A DNA stretch of 64,000 nucleotides from Lunularia cruciata (Eukaryota; Streptophyta; Marchantiopsida; Lunulariales; Lunulariaceae), in contig OX419756.1 in the NCBI GenBank assembly GCA_948567375.1, positions 63,316,333 through 63,380,332 of the forward strand. The letters are read 5' to 3'. Below the pieces are notes generated by a model. The model searched no databases. It saw nothing but the letters and a program-made list of their open reading frames with translations, and was not told the DNA's origin. Position numbers and translations under genes: made by a program. This document shows, in pieces, positions 34,334 through 45,634 of this stretch (the stretch's first letter is position 1; every line of letters starts with the position of its first letter).

Positions 34334-37300
34334 TCAAGCCTCTAGAAATCTAGTGCAAACCTTCCTCCAAAACATGATCAGGTACTTCTTCCAAGTTGCT
34401 TCTTTTCTGTTACCTCCTTCTGCAACTCCAATATTGTGTTGGAACGTATCTCTCTTGTTCTCTTTCAAATCTTGCACTTTGTTGTAGAGCTTATGGTTTC
34501 TCACAAGTAACTTCTGATATCCTCCTGTTGCTGCTTTGGTAGGCTCTTGGATTCTAATACAAATATCTGCAACAGAGTCATGCCATGCATTATGGAACCC
34601 CACAACCAGAAGTCTACTATTTCGTGATGCAACTTGGAGATTCTTTAGCTTCTTGAGAAAACTTTGCAGGCAGTTCTTGAAGGACCCCTGCTTCTCTTGC
34701 AAAATCTTGGCAGCTGCCTTTGAACTGGTCCCCAAAGCACAATATTTGTTCTTGGACTCCTGGAGCTGAAGTTCAATGCTCACCATTCTTTGTTCCATTT
34801 CTAGCCCCAACTCTTCTTTCTGCAATTTGTACAACTGTGCGTGCCCTTCACTCAATCGCTTCAGTGCACCGATATCGGTCAAAGCAGTGGTTTTATCCAA
34901 AAGCTGCATCTTCTCTTCAGCAAGTATTACTAGCTCCTGATCTGACCCTTTGAGAGTGTTGATATCCTTCATGAGTAGACTAATTGTTGACAAAAACTCC
35001 TTCCTTTCATTGGCAAGCTGTACTCTCTTCTGATCCAATAGCTTGAATGTACTTGTCCCTTCAGCCAACATTTCCTTTTCCCCCAAAACATCTTCTTGTA
35101 CATCAACCAATTTGCCTTTTCTTCTGTTCTTCCTTCTTTGACAAGTCCTTTTGTGGCTTTGATTCGGTCTGGCCATTTTGCACCATATCTGCATCCATGA
35201 GCAGCAACTCAAGCTCTGCCTTCCTTTTCTTCTCTTCCTTCTTTTGGAAGGCTGCCTCTTCCTCCTTCTTCTTCTTCTTCTCTTGCGCAGGTAGGCTTCC
35301 AATACCATTTCACCACTCTTGGTCTTCCTCATCTTCTCCATAAGTTCCTCACTAAGCTCACCTAGTCCTGTGTGAAACTTTATCTCAATGTTTCCTTTCT
35401 CTGATTTCTTGCCCACCACCTTTTCCTCGTCCAATCCTCCTGTCTTAGACAACAAGAACAGATACTTTGCTTGCAACTTATCTTTCTCCTTACCAATAAC
35501 CTTCTCAATATTGCTATTCCCATCCTCTTTGACTCTACCACCTTCTTGCTCAAAGTCAGAACTTGATGCCACATAGCCTTTGAAGTCTTGTTCATTCAGT
35601 TGGTCAAGATTGAACTTTTGCCTCAAAGCTTTCTCATACTCCTGCAGCTTCTTAGGATCAACTTCATCATCAATTTTGTTGTCGTTGTGGCTGTAAGTAC
35701 CTTGAGGTCCCTGCATTGCTTCCTTTGCTATCTGCTCCACCCCAAATTCAGATGAATATATTGTCAAAGACTTGACTTCCCCTCCTTTCAGTTGGAAAGA
35801 GCACAGCCCTAGAGGCAAGTCTAATGTTGTGGTGTGGCCCCAATCCATGTTTGTGAGTGCAAGCCTTTTAGTTCCCTGATTTGTGGTAGGAACCTTCTCC
35901 TCTTCATTTCGCACCTTTTTGGCATCACTCTCACTATCTGAAGATGATGACAACGAGTATGACTCTTCTTCCTCCTCTGCATCTTCATAAAGTCCTGATC
36001 CTTCTTCTTCTTCACCCAAAGGGAAAAACAAAGCCCTCATTTGATGCATTTTAAGTGGATCTTGTCTCAATTCAGAAGGTAACAAGTGAAGCAATGCTGC
36101 TTGAGAAGCAACACTATGAATCTGGTCATACCTTTCCTCATCTTTGTCAACTTCCATAGCTTCCTTACCAATGTCAGGACCTTTTGGTGAGAGATCTTCA
36201 GAATTCTCCTCCACACCTTCCATCACATCTTTTCCTAAAAGAACTAGCTCCTTGCTAGACCCTTGTTGAGGAGTTTCTTCCTTGTCAGAGTCATCCAACC
36301 TGTTTCTGCTGAAGTGATTCCCTTGAAACCTCCATTCTCCCCTTAGACCGTCGTGCAAGATAAAATCAGCACCATGTTCTTCAGTTTTCTTCTTCAATCT
36401 CTTCTCAAATTTATCTGCCTCTATTCCTTTAATAAAATGTTGCACACTCTTCTTGTCAATGGTAAGAGCTTTCCCTACCTTTGCTTTTGGAGGCCATTCC
36501 ACCCCCGACTCCTTTACAGCAAACCCTGTATCATGAAACTTATGAGCGTACCAAGAATTTATACCAACCTTGCTTTCGTTCTTGGGCAATCTTTGAAATT
36601 GCAGGTCATGGTGAACTTGAGAAACTTGAGCATCTCCCACTAGAGGTCCATCTTGTCCTTGCCTCTTTGTTTCTCCTCCTTGATATTTCTTCTTCTTCTT
36701 TTCCATCTCATCTAAATCTGTACTTTGTTTCATCTCACCCACTGCACTATACATACTAGGCCCAAAAGTAGCAATTGCCATACCTACTTCACGTGTGCCC
36801 AAGTGTCTCTCCAGCAGTGCCTTCATGCCTCCTCTGTTCCAGTTCAGCGGTATTGGCTCCCCAGTGTCAAAGAAGGCAACCTTCTTCATTCCGGGCTCTC
36901 CCATAAATTTCACCAGCTGCTTATGCAACACTTCTGATAGCTCATGGCAATCTCTCTTGGCATGACTTTTACTATCACACCACATGCACCCATAGAGCTG
37001 TCTCTTCTCTCCGATTGTTCTCGCAGTACTACTCCCACTCTGCAGCTGGTCGACCTTGGTAGTCAGAGCTTTCAGCCCCTCCATTAGTCGTGATATCTTG
37101 TCAATAGCTCCTTCCTTAGCCACCTCGCTCACTCGCTGTTCCATCTTCTCTCTCCCGGACCCAACCATGCTACTCCAAATAGGCGCTTCGGCTATTGCTT
37201 CTTCATCTAGCTCTCTCTGCCTCCGCCTACGGCTTACCCAGACAACCGCCTCCTCAATCTTTCCCCACTCTACCGTTCCCAACTGATCAGGTTGGAGCAA

Positions 37301-37957
37301 ATCAAGTGCATACTCCAACTCATCCCGCAAACGACTATCTGCAGCTAGCAGAAAGTAGTTAGACCTCTGTAGTCTAATGGCCTTAGCTTCACAAGCTGAC
37401 AGATGCCCCAGTCTCTTGTTAAACTCTCTTAGGAGATCTTGAGGCCCCAAGTTTTTACTCCTATCATTCACCCAATCCAAGAACATGGCCTGGGTGACCC
37501 GATCTGCATCCTGCAGCAAGAATTCCTCCTTCATCATCTGGGAGAACTCCTCCCATGTCTCTGCCCCTCTCACCAAGCCCTCGACCACCTTCTTGATTTC
37601 AAGCTCCACCAGCTTAGGGAACCTTGCAATGGCAACCTTCTCATCAAGACCATGAAGCTTAACCTCTCTCCAGTAGACCTTCAGGTACTTAGTCACGTCC
37701 TTACCATCAAATTCCCCCCGCTGGTCCACCACAGCACGCAAACATTTTGTGACTTGCAAAGACTGCACCTTCACCCTGTCTCTTTCCTCATCCTGATCCT
37801 TCATGGCTCTCATGGTTGCCATGACAATCAGTGAGATCTCCTTTTCCCTTGTCATAGCTGCAGATGAAGCCTCTGGGCCCATCTCTACCTCAGCATAGCT
37901 CACCTCCTCTCCACTTAGATCAGTCCAATCTGTCCTTGTTCCCTTCCCCAACTCCAA
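34334..37957 (-). CDS. Element G: large gag-like protein, no pol
   Basis: One open frame of 1,207 codons fills almost the whole interior of element G. Residues ~75-240 have a retrotransposon gag/capsid pattern (GEFDGKDVTKYLKVYWREVK, TWEEFSQMMKEEFLLQDADR). One CCHC zinc knuckle, CMWCDSKSHAKRDC, lies at about residues 322-336. Long acidic Ser/Glu-rich sequence and then Glu/Lys-rich coiled coil (LQKEELGLEMEQRMVSIELQ) follow to the end. No protease, RT, RNase H or integrase is present, so G would need another element's enzymes. A Lys/Arg-rich stretch at about 35115-35310 looks read in a shifted frame: the neighbouring frame gives a better coil. The type resembles gag-only (TR-GAG-like) plant elements. 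The start was taken as the first ATG after the primer-binding site. Confidence 0.72.
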   Translation of the reverse strand: MELGKGTRTDWTDLSGEEVSYAEVEMGPEASSAAMTREKEISLIVMATMRAMKDQDEERDRVKVQSLQVTKCLRAVVDQRGEFDGKDVTKYLKVYWREVKLHGLDEKVAIARFPKLVELEIKKVVEGLVRGAETWEEFSQMMKEEFLLQDADRVTQAMFLDWVNDRSKNLGPQDLLREFNKRLGHLSACEAKAIRLQRSNYFLLAADSRLRDELEYALDLLQPDQLGTVEWGKIEEAVVWVSRRRRQRELDEEAIAEAPIWSSMVGSGREKMEQRVSEVAKEGAIDKISRLMEGLKALTTKVDQLQSGSSTARTIGEKRQLYGCMWCDSKSHAKRDCHELSEVLHKQLVKFMGEPGMKKVAFFDTGEPIPLNWNRGGMKALLERHLGTREVGMAIATFGPSMYSAVGEMKQSTDLDEMEKKKKKYQGGETKRQGQDGPLVGDAQVSQVHHDLQFQRLPKNESKVGINSWYAHKFHDTGFAVKESGVEWPPKAKVGKALTIDKKSVQHFIKGIEADKFEKRLKKKTEEHGADFILHDGLRGEWRFQGNHFSRNRLDDSDKEETPQQGSSKELVLLGKDVMEGVEENSEDLSPKGPDIGKEAMEVDKDEERYDQIHSVASQAALLHLLPSELRQDPLKMHQMRALFFPLGEEEEGSGLYEDAEEEEESYSLSSSSDSESDAKKVRNEEEKVPTTNQGTKRLALTNMDWGHTTTLDLPLGLCSFQLKGGEVKSLTIYSSEFGVEQIAKEAMQGPQGTYSHNDNKIDDEVDPKKLQEYEKALRQKFNLDQLNEQDFKGYVASSSDFEQEGGRVKEDGNSNIEKVIGKEKDKLQAKYLFLLSKTGGLDEEKVVGKKSEKGNIEIKFHTGLGELSEELMEKMRKTKSGEMVLEAYLRKRRRRRRRKRQPSKRRKRRKGRQSLSCCSWMQIWCKMARPNQSHKRTCQRRKNRRKGKLVDVQEDVLGEKEMLAEGTSTFKLLDQKRVQLANERKEFLSTISLLMKDINTLKGSDQELVILAEEKMQLLDKTTALTDIGALKRLSEGHAQLYKLQKEELGLEMEQRMVSIELQLQESKNKYCALGTSSKAAAKILQEKQGSFKNCLQSFLKKLKNLQVASRNSRLLVVGFHNAWHDSVADICIRIQEPTKAATGGYQKLLVRNHKLYNKVQDLKENKRDTFQHNIGVAEGGNRKEATWKKYLIMFWRKVCTRFLEA

Positions 37958-37990
37958 CTAGTCGTAACGTCTAAGCACAAGCCTCGAGAT

Positions 37991-38008
37991 TCCCCAGCAT
38001 GGTCGCCA
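37991..38008 (-). other. Primer-binding site of element G
   Basis: The minus strand reads TGGCGACCATGCTGGGGA, four bases inside the LTR end. It resembles the TGGCGACTCTGCTGGGGA type known from plant Tat/Ogre-like elements and attributed to tRNA-Arg. Confidence 0.75.
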
Positions 38009-38012
38009 CTTA

Positions 38013-39046
38013 TGTCGTGGGGAACGTTCGGTCTTGAGAGTGCGCCGAGCACATGGCTGCTTGTGCTTAGTTTTCTTGAGGTTGATTCACCCTGAAGGTT
38101 TTGTTTTATCCTTGACTTTCATAAAACCAATCTTGTCATGCGAGGCTGGTGTTATGGTTTTTACTTCTGCTTGGTCTCATATCCTATTTTCTTGTCAGGT
38201 TCAAGCTATTGTTTGGGACTGGCAGTTCATAGACCTAGGTCCGGTGGTGTTTATTTTATTTGATAAAATAAAATAAACAACAACTGAGTGATCTAACTGA
38301 ACATAAATCAGGCACTCAGATCATTTAATTATGCTTTTCACTTGGACCAGACTGAGAGATCCTAGAATGGAGTTTCCTCAACTCTAGTCACAATTCATAA
38401 CACAAATCTGCTTCCAAGACTCATTTCACATTTTGAAGATTCCTATCCTGGTCCAAAACACAGTCCTAAGGCATCTCCAAAAGCCTTCAGCCCTTCAAGA
38501 CTCCTTTCACATTTCAAAAATTCCTATCCTGGTCCAAAACACAGTCCTAAGGCATCTCCAAAAGCTTTCAGCCCTTCAAAACTCCCTTCACATTTCGAAA
38601 TTTCTGTCCTGGTCCAAAACACAGCCCTCATGCATCTCCAAAACCTTCAGCCTTCAAGACTCCTTTCACATTTCAAAAATTCCTATCCTGGTCCAAAACA
38701 CAATCCTAAGGCATCTCCAAAAGCCTTCAGCCCTTCAAGACTCCCTTCACATTTCAAAATTTCTGCCCTGGTCCAAAACAGCCCTGCACTCTCACATTTT
38801 GAAATTTCTCTCCTGGTCCAAGCACAGCCCTGCACTCTCACATTTTGAAATTCCTCTCCTGGTCCAAGCACAGCCCTGCACTCTCACATTTTGAAATTCC
38901 TCTCCTGGTCCAAGCACAGCCTGCACTCTCACATTTCAGAATTCCTCCCCTGGTCCAAACACACCCTGCACTCTCACCTTTCTAAATTGCTCTCTTGGTC
39001 CAAGCACAGCCCTGCACTCCCACATTTCGAAATTGCTCTCCTGGTC
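38013..39046 (-). repeat. 5' LTR of element G, truncated by element GL1-A
   Basis: Starts TGTCGTGGGGAACG on the plus strand, matching 32051 onward, and contains repeat blocks 1 and part of 2. It breaks off at 39046 in the middle of a 45-bp unit (CTCCTGGTC), where the LTR of GL1-A begins. The other ~1.2 kb of this LTR is not found on the far side of GL1-A. Confidence 0.85.
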
Positions 39047-41604
39047 TGTGACAACCCGGCAAATATCACTTTTGCGGTAATCGGGTAAGTAAAGTTTGTT
39101 CCCGCACAGATACGAGTCAGAAATGTCCAAATACGAAGCAAAGTAACAATTTCAGTTCATCTTGAGTTCTTCTTTAGTCTCTCAGGTAGAAACCACACCC
39201 AGAAGAGAGTAACAAGCACTGACTCGCAGTCTTGTCACAAATTAACACTCCATAATCACAACTTCATCAAATCTTTCCAAGCAATCTTGATTGTGATGAT
39301 TCAGGCTCTCCCGAAAACGGCACTTCACTGCAAAACGACTTCGCCTCAGAATTGTGTTCCACCCTTCCACTGAAGGCACAACTTCCTCGATTGAAATTGC
39401 TTCACATCAACTTCGCACTGCACTCACAAATGCAGAATACTACCAACACTACAATTCCTCTCAGATCTGTCAAGGCATTGCTTCGATTGCACTTCACTCA
39501 GGTTCAAACACACAGAACAAAGATCAAGGCTGTGGAATCCAACATCCAACAAGCACACTGACTTGCACTTTGAATTTCTCCAAACACTCACAAACACAAT
39601 TACAAAGTTGATACTCGGAAATCAAGCTCAAGCGACGAGCACTGCTTCACAGCACTTCGCTTTATCTATTCTCAGAAATAATGAGCACTGAACAACAATT
39701 TCCTGCGAATGCCACTCTTAAATAGTGAAGCAATCGGCAGTTCTAACAACTATACCGTTTCTACATCAACTGTTCTAACCTGTAGATCTGAAATGACAAT
39801 GCACCTCTTCATATGTGCCCCTTCAAATCTCAAATTGGTTACTAATCCGATCCGATGTCTACTTCTTCCTCGGCTTTCAACCCTGAACCCGAAGTAATCT
39901 TACTTCCTACTATTCTGTCTTCGGGTTTCACAACTCTTACATCTTCTACCAGATCCAGCAATTCTCTTTCCTGATCTGAAATTGTACTAGTAGGTAATCT
40001 ATCTAACTCTTCATCTTTCGACCCACTCTTCTCTACTGTTCCTGAGGCCAACTCCAAAGACATTTGGATCCCGATGTCATCTACGTCGGGTTTTGCTTTA
40101 ACATCCTGCCGAAGCTTTTCTAACTCTATTCTTACTAAGTCCAATCTAATCGCGATATTGTCTTCTACTTCTAAGATCTTCCTATCTACACGAGTTCTCA
40201 ATTTAATCAACAAGGCATTCAGATCTGTATCTTTCGCTTGCCTTCGCCTCGTCTCCTGCACTAACAGCTTCAACTCGTGCAGACGCGTTTCTTCAATTCG
40301 AACACTGGCCTCTGTACTTAGCATCGCGTTTACCCTGAGGACTATCTCCTGCAATGGCTCTAATCTTGTCTTCCTTTCTCGTTCCCGATCTGCAAGCCAT
40401 TCCTCTCTGTACATCGCCAACTCTTCTTCGAATTCGGCCTTCACCGCGTCCTTCTCTTTCTCCTTCTGTGCAACCTTTTCTTCCTGATTACGAAGTAAGT
40501 CTCGTAATCTCTCTTCTTCTCCATATCTTGCAGCCAACTCTTGCTGCCAGAGTTGCTTCTTCTCCTCCATACTCTCCATCACTCGATCGAGCTCTTGATC
40601 CTTCGATGCTACTCTCGCCATAGCATGGATGAGCTCTACTCTTGAATCAGCAAACTGCTGCTTCAAGATTTCAAATTCAGCTACTTGTCGCTCCCTTACG
40701 ACATCACTCTTCCTCGCAAGATCCTCTCGATAGCTCAATTCTCTCCTCAAGTCTTCGATTACCTGACTTCTCTCCATTGCTCCCACTTGCAGTACTTCTC
40801 TCTCCTTCTCACCTCGGGTTATACTCTTCTTCAACTCCGAGTTTTCTTCTTCTAATCTCGATACCACCTGCAATATAGTCTTTACCTCTGGACAAGTCGA
40901 CTGCATCTCCTTTTTCTTCTTCTCCAACTTCACCAACAGCGGGCATACTACCATCTGCAGGTAATCTACTCCATTAATGATACCTTCGTCCCTCCTCGGA
41001 GTAGTCTCTCTTCTTTCTTTGTGTTCTCTCGATTCTCGTCTTCTTCTCTGGAGCCTTCGTATCGGAATTGATGCTTCACTGCCCGAGCTTCCTTCTACTT
41101 CTTCTGTCACTCTACTCGGTCCCGCTTCCCCCTTCACCTGCAAGATGACTCCTCAACGGCGAAGGAAAATTGCTCGACATTTCGTCGTTGCAGTTTCGTT
41201 TTTTATAGAGTTGCACTTCTTTGTCTTCAGTCACTTCGAGTTTCTACCGAGAAATCACACCTCCTGCATGCACCCGTTACTGTCGCCTCACCTTCACGCG
41301 TATGAGCCGCCAATTTTGAAACCGCCTCTTCTTGAATTTCTCGCCCCGACGAAAGGTTGTTAGACTGTCTTTGCCTCGGGTTGAGCTCCCCCCCCCCCCC
41401 CCCCGATCCGAAGACAATTTACTTCGTATCGTTTGCTGACACGGCATTTCAGAGTACTTTGCCTTATGACCCAAGTTCACTTTACTTTGGGTTTCACCCC
41501 GAAGACAGTTTTTGTCGTCTTCTTCGGCCAACCAGGCGCAATCCGACTTCTCTATACACTTCTTCTGCTTTATTTTGAAAAAAACAAAAAATGTGGGCAC
41601 CACA
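39047..41604 (-). repeat. 3' LTR of element GL1-A (2.56 kb, internal deletion)
   Basis: Ends as in the other giant LTRs: TGTGGTGCCCACA (41604, minus strand) to GGTTGTCACA (39047). The polypurine tract is directly outside at 41605. It is closely similar to the 5' LTR at 53684-57463 but 1.22 kb shorter: sequence corresponding to about 55775-57010 is missing, removing the N-terminal domain of the encoded ORF. The junction near 41130 has TCACCT, a string also found near both break sites in related copies, suggesting a short-homology deletion. A run of 17 C lies at 41388-41404. Confidence 0.92.
39842..41143 (-). pseudogene. LTR-encoded coiled-coil protein, C-terminal half open (GL1-A 3' LTR)
   Basis: An uninterrupted frame of 433 codons with the best preserved coiled-coil half of the family: basic RLQRRRRESREHKERR, VEKs and heptads through LVKLEKKKKEMQSTCPEVKT, LEEENSELKKSITRGEKERE, FADSRVELIHAMARVASKDQ and KILEVEDNIAIRLDLVRIEL, ending EEEVDIGSD. 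The deletion that removed the N-terminal domain leaves the LTR's own start codon (about 41179, MSSNFPSPLRSHLAG) in another frame that soon stops, and the open part has no ATG at its start. It is probably untranslated now, but it shows that the ancestral frame was intact until recently. Confidence 0.75.
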
Positions 41605-41620
41605 TACCCCCTCCCTCAAA
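41605..41620 (-). other. Polypurine tract of GL1-A
   Basis: The minus strand reads TTTGAGGGAGGGGGTA directly before the LTR start TGTGG. Confidence 0.9.
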
Positions 41621-41639
41621 TGTGAGCGTCCCCGCGAAC

Positions 41640-44600
41640 ATAGACCTCGGGTGTCTTAGAAACTTCCGAGTCTATGGTCCAATATCTCCGAACTCTCCAC
41701 CCGTTTACTCGAGTGGCAAAAGGATTACCTTCCAAATCGATGAGTTGCAGGGATCCATTTTCGTAAAGATGACGAACTCAATAGGGACCCATCCATCGCA
41801 AATGCAACTTGCCTGGAAAAAATATTCGGTGATTATCATATAACAAAACCAAATCCCCTTCTCGTACAGTCACAGGCTTGATTCTCTAATCATGCCTGAC
41901 TTTCTGCTGTGCTTGTACTTCTTTCGTGGTTTGCATTGCATCGTCTCTTTTCTCTTGTAACCCCATCAGTTGTTGAATCCGAAGATCCTGACTTTCCTCT
42001 TCCGACATTTGTTCTTCGCACAGGACTCGATAAGTTGGAACTTCAAATTCAACTGGCAGTATGGGGTGCAAGCCATATGTCAAGAAGTATGGAGTTTGTT
42101 TGGTTGTAATCTTCTCTGTTGTCCGATAGGCCCATAACACGGCTGGTAATTTTGTATCCCAATCATATGCATAATTGACAGTCACCTTATTCAAAATTTT
42201 ACAAAGTAACCCATTCGCTTTTTCCGTTAAGCCATTCGCTTTTGGGTTATAAGGAGTCGTCTTCCGATGTTTAATCTGAAAATACTTGGTTAACTCCTCC
42301 ATTACAGAGTTCAAAAAATGTGTTCCTCGGTCACTGACCAATTCCAGAGGACACCCATATCGGGAGATGATGTTTCGAAAGAAAAATTCCACTACAGTTT
42401 CAGCATCATCTCTACGAGTTGCTTCCGCTTCAACCATCTTGGTAGCGTAATCAGTGCAAACCAAAATATATCGCTTTCTTGTGACTCGGGTTACTGGTTG
42501 AATGGGACCCACAAAATCAATACCCCATTTCTCAAAGGGAGCCAAAGGCAAAATTGGTTTCAAAGGCCATTGAGAAGTGGCCGTCGGCTTCCCCGTTCTC
42601 TGACACGCATCACAGCTTCGAATATGAGCATGTACATCTTTGTACATTGTAGGCCACCAATACCCTGCCGAAAGAATTTTCTTTACAGTATTCTTCAGAG
42701 CATAGTGTCCTCCCGATGCCTCGGAGTGTAAAGATTCAATTACTCCTCCTACTTCGTATGACTCCAAGCATCGCCGAAGTACGTCATCTTTGCCCATCTT
42801 AAATAAAATGTTGTGTTTAAGCTGGTACGGCCCCATTTTCCGGAGAAAGACTGCCCGCTGTTCCGGATCCATCCCCTCAGGACAATGGAGAGTATTCAGA
42901 TAATTATATTCATCTGCATACCTCGTACTTCTCATTGCTGATAAGTGATACAACTCTTCGTCAGGGAACCGATCGTCAATTTCCCACTCCTGGTCTTGAG
43001 TGCCTAACCTGGACAGGAAATCCGCATTCGAATGCAGAGCTCCCTTCCTTACTTGTACAGTATACGTGAACTCTTGTAATAACAAGATCCATCTTGCAAT
43101 TCGTCCTGATAAATCTGCCTTCTTGACCAGATGTTGCAATGCATAATGGTCAACATAGAAGACAAACTCATACCCCAACAAATAATGCCAAAATTTCTTG
43201 CAGGCATACACCATTCCGAGTGCTTCTCTTTCCGTCGTTGAATAATTCTTTTTAGAAACTGAAAGTTGTTGGCTGGCGTAATACACCGGGTAATCTTTCT
43301 TCTTCTCGTCCTTTTGACTTAAGACAACCCCGATGGCCATGGACGAAGTATCCACATACACATGAAAAAGGACGTCACAATTCGGGGCCCTCATGACTGG
43401 TGCTTCAACCAGTTTCTTCTTCAACACCTGGAAGGCTTCTTCTTGATGTGCTTCCCACAGATAGTCTTTGGATTTCTTCAGAAGCTTTGTAAGTGGTGCA
43501 GCAAGCACTGCATAGTTTGACACGAAGTGTCTGTAATATCCGACATGTCCCAAGAAGGCTCTCAGCTCCCGGATGTTCTTCGGGGATTCCAAAGCTGCGA
43601 TTATTTTAACCTTCTCAACATCGACTTCAATACCTCGGCTTGACACCCGATGCCCCAGAAGAATTCCCTCCTTCATTGCGAAGAAGCATTTCTCCGGGTG
43701 TAATGACAAGCCGGCAAAACGACACCTTTCAAACGTTTGGCGAAGGTAATCTCTATGTACATCCCGTCGTCCAAACACACAAAAGTCATCAATAAAAACT
43801 TCGACAAATTTGCGCAGGAAATCTTTAAAGATCGAATTCATCATCTGCTAGAAAGTAGCGGGAGCATTACACAACCCAAAGGGCATTTGATTGTAAGCAA
43901 AAGTGCCCCAATTGGTCGTGAATGTAGTTTTATCCTTGTCTTCTTCCCAAATGGATACTTGATTGTACCCTAAAAATCCATCGAGAAAACTATAACAATG
44001 ATGCCCAGCCACCTGGTCTAAGATTGTATCGGTAAAAGGCAAGGGATGATGATCTTTCCTTGTGACTGCGTTCAATTTTCGAAAGTCTTGGCACACTCGG
44101 ATCTTCCCTGTTTTCTTCTTCGGGACAATGTCAATGGGGGAGACCCATTCACTGCTTAAGACAGGGAAGATGATTCCGGCCCCTAAGTACTTATCGATTT
44201 CATCTTTTACCAAGAGCCAGTACTTTGGGTTCAAGCGGTATTGTCGCTGCCGAACCGGAACTGCACCTTCAATCAAATCAATCCGGTGTTCTCCAAATTC
44301 TCATGGAATACCCAGCATTTGATCAATCGACCAGGCGAATACATCCTGGAATTCTATAAACAGGGCAGTGTATCCTGCCAACTCCTCCGAAGTAACTGTC
44401 TTTGAGATTTTTAAAATTTTTCCTTCAGTGAGTAACACCTCTTGACAGTCATCGGGGTTGATGACTACTTCAACGTGGCTTACTCGGCTTATCCCGAGGC
44501 GAGCGGCCATCAAACCCCCTCCCTCCAAGTCAGGTTCACCCGAGGCGAGGTCATATGGATCTTCGTCGTCAGCCTCTACCTCGTAGCATTCCAAGTAATT

Positions 44601-45630
44601 AACTTGGACTTCTTCTTCAGATTTGTCTGAAGACGAAGACAATGAATCTTCGGACTCGTCCTCCTCTTCTGACGAACTTGTTTCCCCAAGATGGGGAACC
44701 TTCGTCCAACTCACAGTCACCAGCTTCTGATCCTTGGACAAAATGTCCTTGAATCTTAACTTCTGCTGATGCCAATCCACTACAACTTGGGCACTATACA
44801 ACCAGGGTCTGCCGATCAACAGAGGGTAACCAGTTTTTGTCACTGGCTGCAACACGATGTAATTCAACTTGAAGGGTACCCCTCCAATGATTGTGGTAAT
44901 GTTCGACAGCATGCCCAAGGGCCGTCTCCTAGTTTGGTCTGCAAACTTCAAAACTCGGGGTGTTGGTTCAAACGTATGATACCCGAGTCGATTCGCAGTA
45001 TCTTCAGTCATGACATTCACACCGGACCCACAGTCAATGGGTATCGATGTGATCATGCAACCTGCAATCTCCGCGTCTACCTCGGGAGATCCCAAATCTT
45101 CTTGTTCAATACGATAGATAGCAGGCAGGTCCTTCTTTGACATCAACCTCACCTTCTTGAGGGCCGAGTTAAGCTGTCTCTTGTATAGCTTGTTATCTTC
45201 CCACAATTGCTTAAATGTAACATTGGCATTTGTGGTGGCCAAGTTGGCTATAATATCATATTGGGGAACTCCTCCCAATTTGACCGTCTTCGTCTTCGGC
45301 TTTGAGTCCGAGGACTCTCCATGCTCCCTTTTGATGTCGGGACGCTTCAAAATGGTGACAGGCTTGCTGATGGCCTTAACCCGAGCTTCCTCGGGTTGGC
45401 CTACCTCGGCTTGAATCAGACCCTTTACTTCGGATCGGATGTCCACCGGAAAAATTGGAGACTTTGTCTTTGTCTCTTCTTCCAAACTTAGTTCCCGAGT
45501 CCTGAGTAATGCCTCTGTTAATTCTTTCTGCAAGGCTTTAGCTTTAGCTTTTGCAAGGATCTTTTCCTCCTTGGCCGAAAGAATTGCTTTTGGGCGCTGT
45601 CTCTTCGCCTTTCGGGAAGACGACGAGGTC
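41640..45630 (-). pseudogene. GL1-A pol: protease, RT, RNase H, integrase
   Basis: Three long frames with few breaks. 44301-45533 (410 codons): protease with PIDCGSGVNVM near residue 164 and GYPLLIGRPWLYSA, then an acidic linker. 43848-44276: RT fingers and palm (KKKTGKIRVCQDFRKLNA, MPFGLCNAPATF), ended by a TAG at 43848-43850. 41886-43844 (652 codons): FIDDFCVFG, RNase H (YVDTSSMAIGVVLSQ, VDHYALQHLVKK, SNADFLSRL), integrase zinc pairs and core WGIDFVGP, SDRGTHF, KANGLTEK with 35 residues between second Asp and Glu. Integrase continues to about 41640 past further stops. There is no chromodomain. The FIDDF/GLCNAPATFQ signature suggests the non-chromoviral Tat/Athila-like branch. It is split from gag by element F. 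Confidence 0.92.
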
Positions 45631-45634
45631 GTAC

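Noticed and set aside
34334..37957. The 1,207-codon ORF as a host coiled-coil gene
   Set aside because: It is enclosed by matching LTR ends with a primer-binding site and polypurine tract, and has a gag-like region and a CCHC knuckle.
39842..41143. Ser/Leu-rich open frames on the plus strand opposite the coiled-coil genes
   Set aside because: They are antisense shadows: Glu/Lys-rich coding sequence read backwards gives Ser/Phe/Leu-rich frames with few stops. The minus-strand frames carry the conserved blocks.
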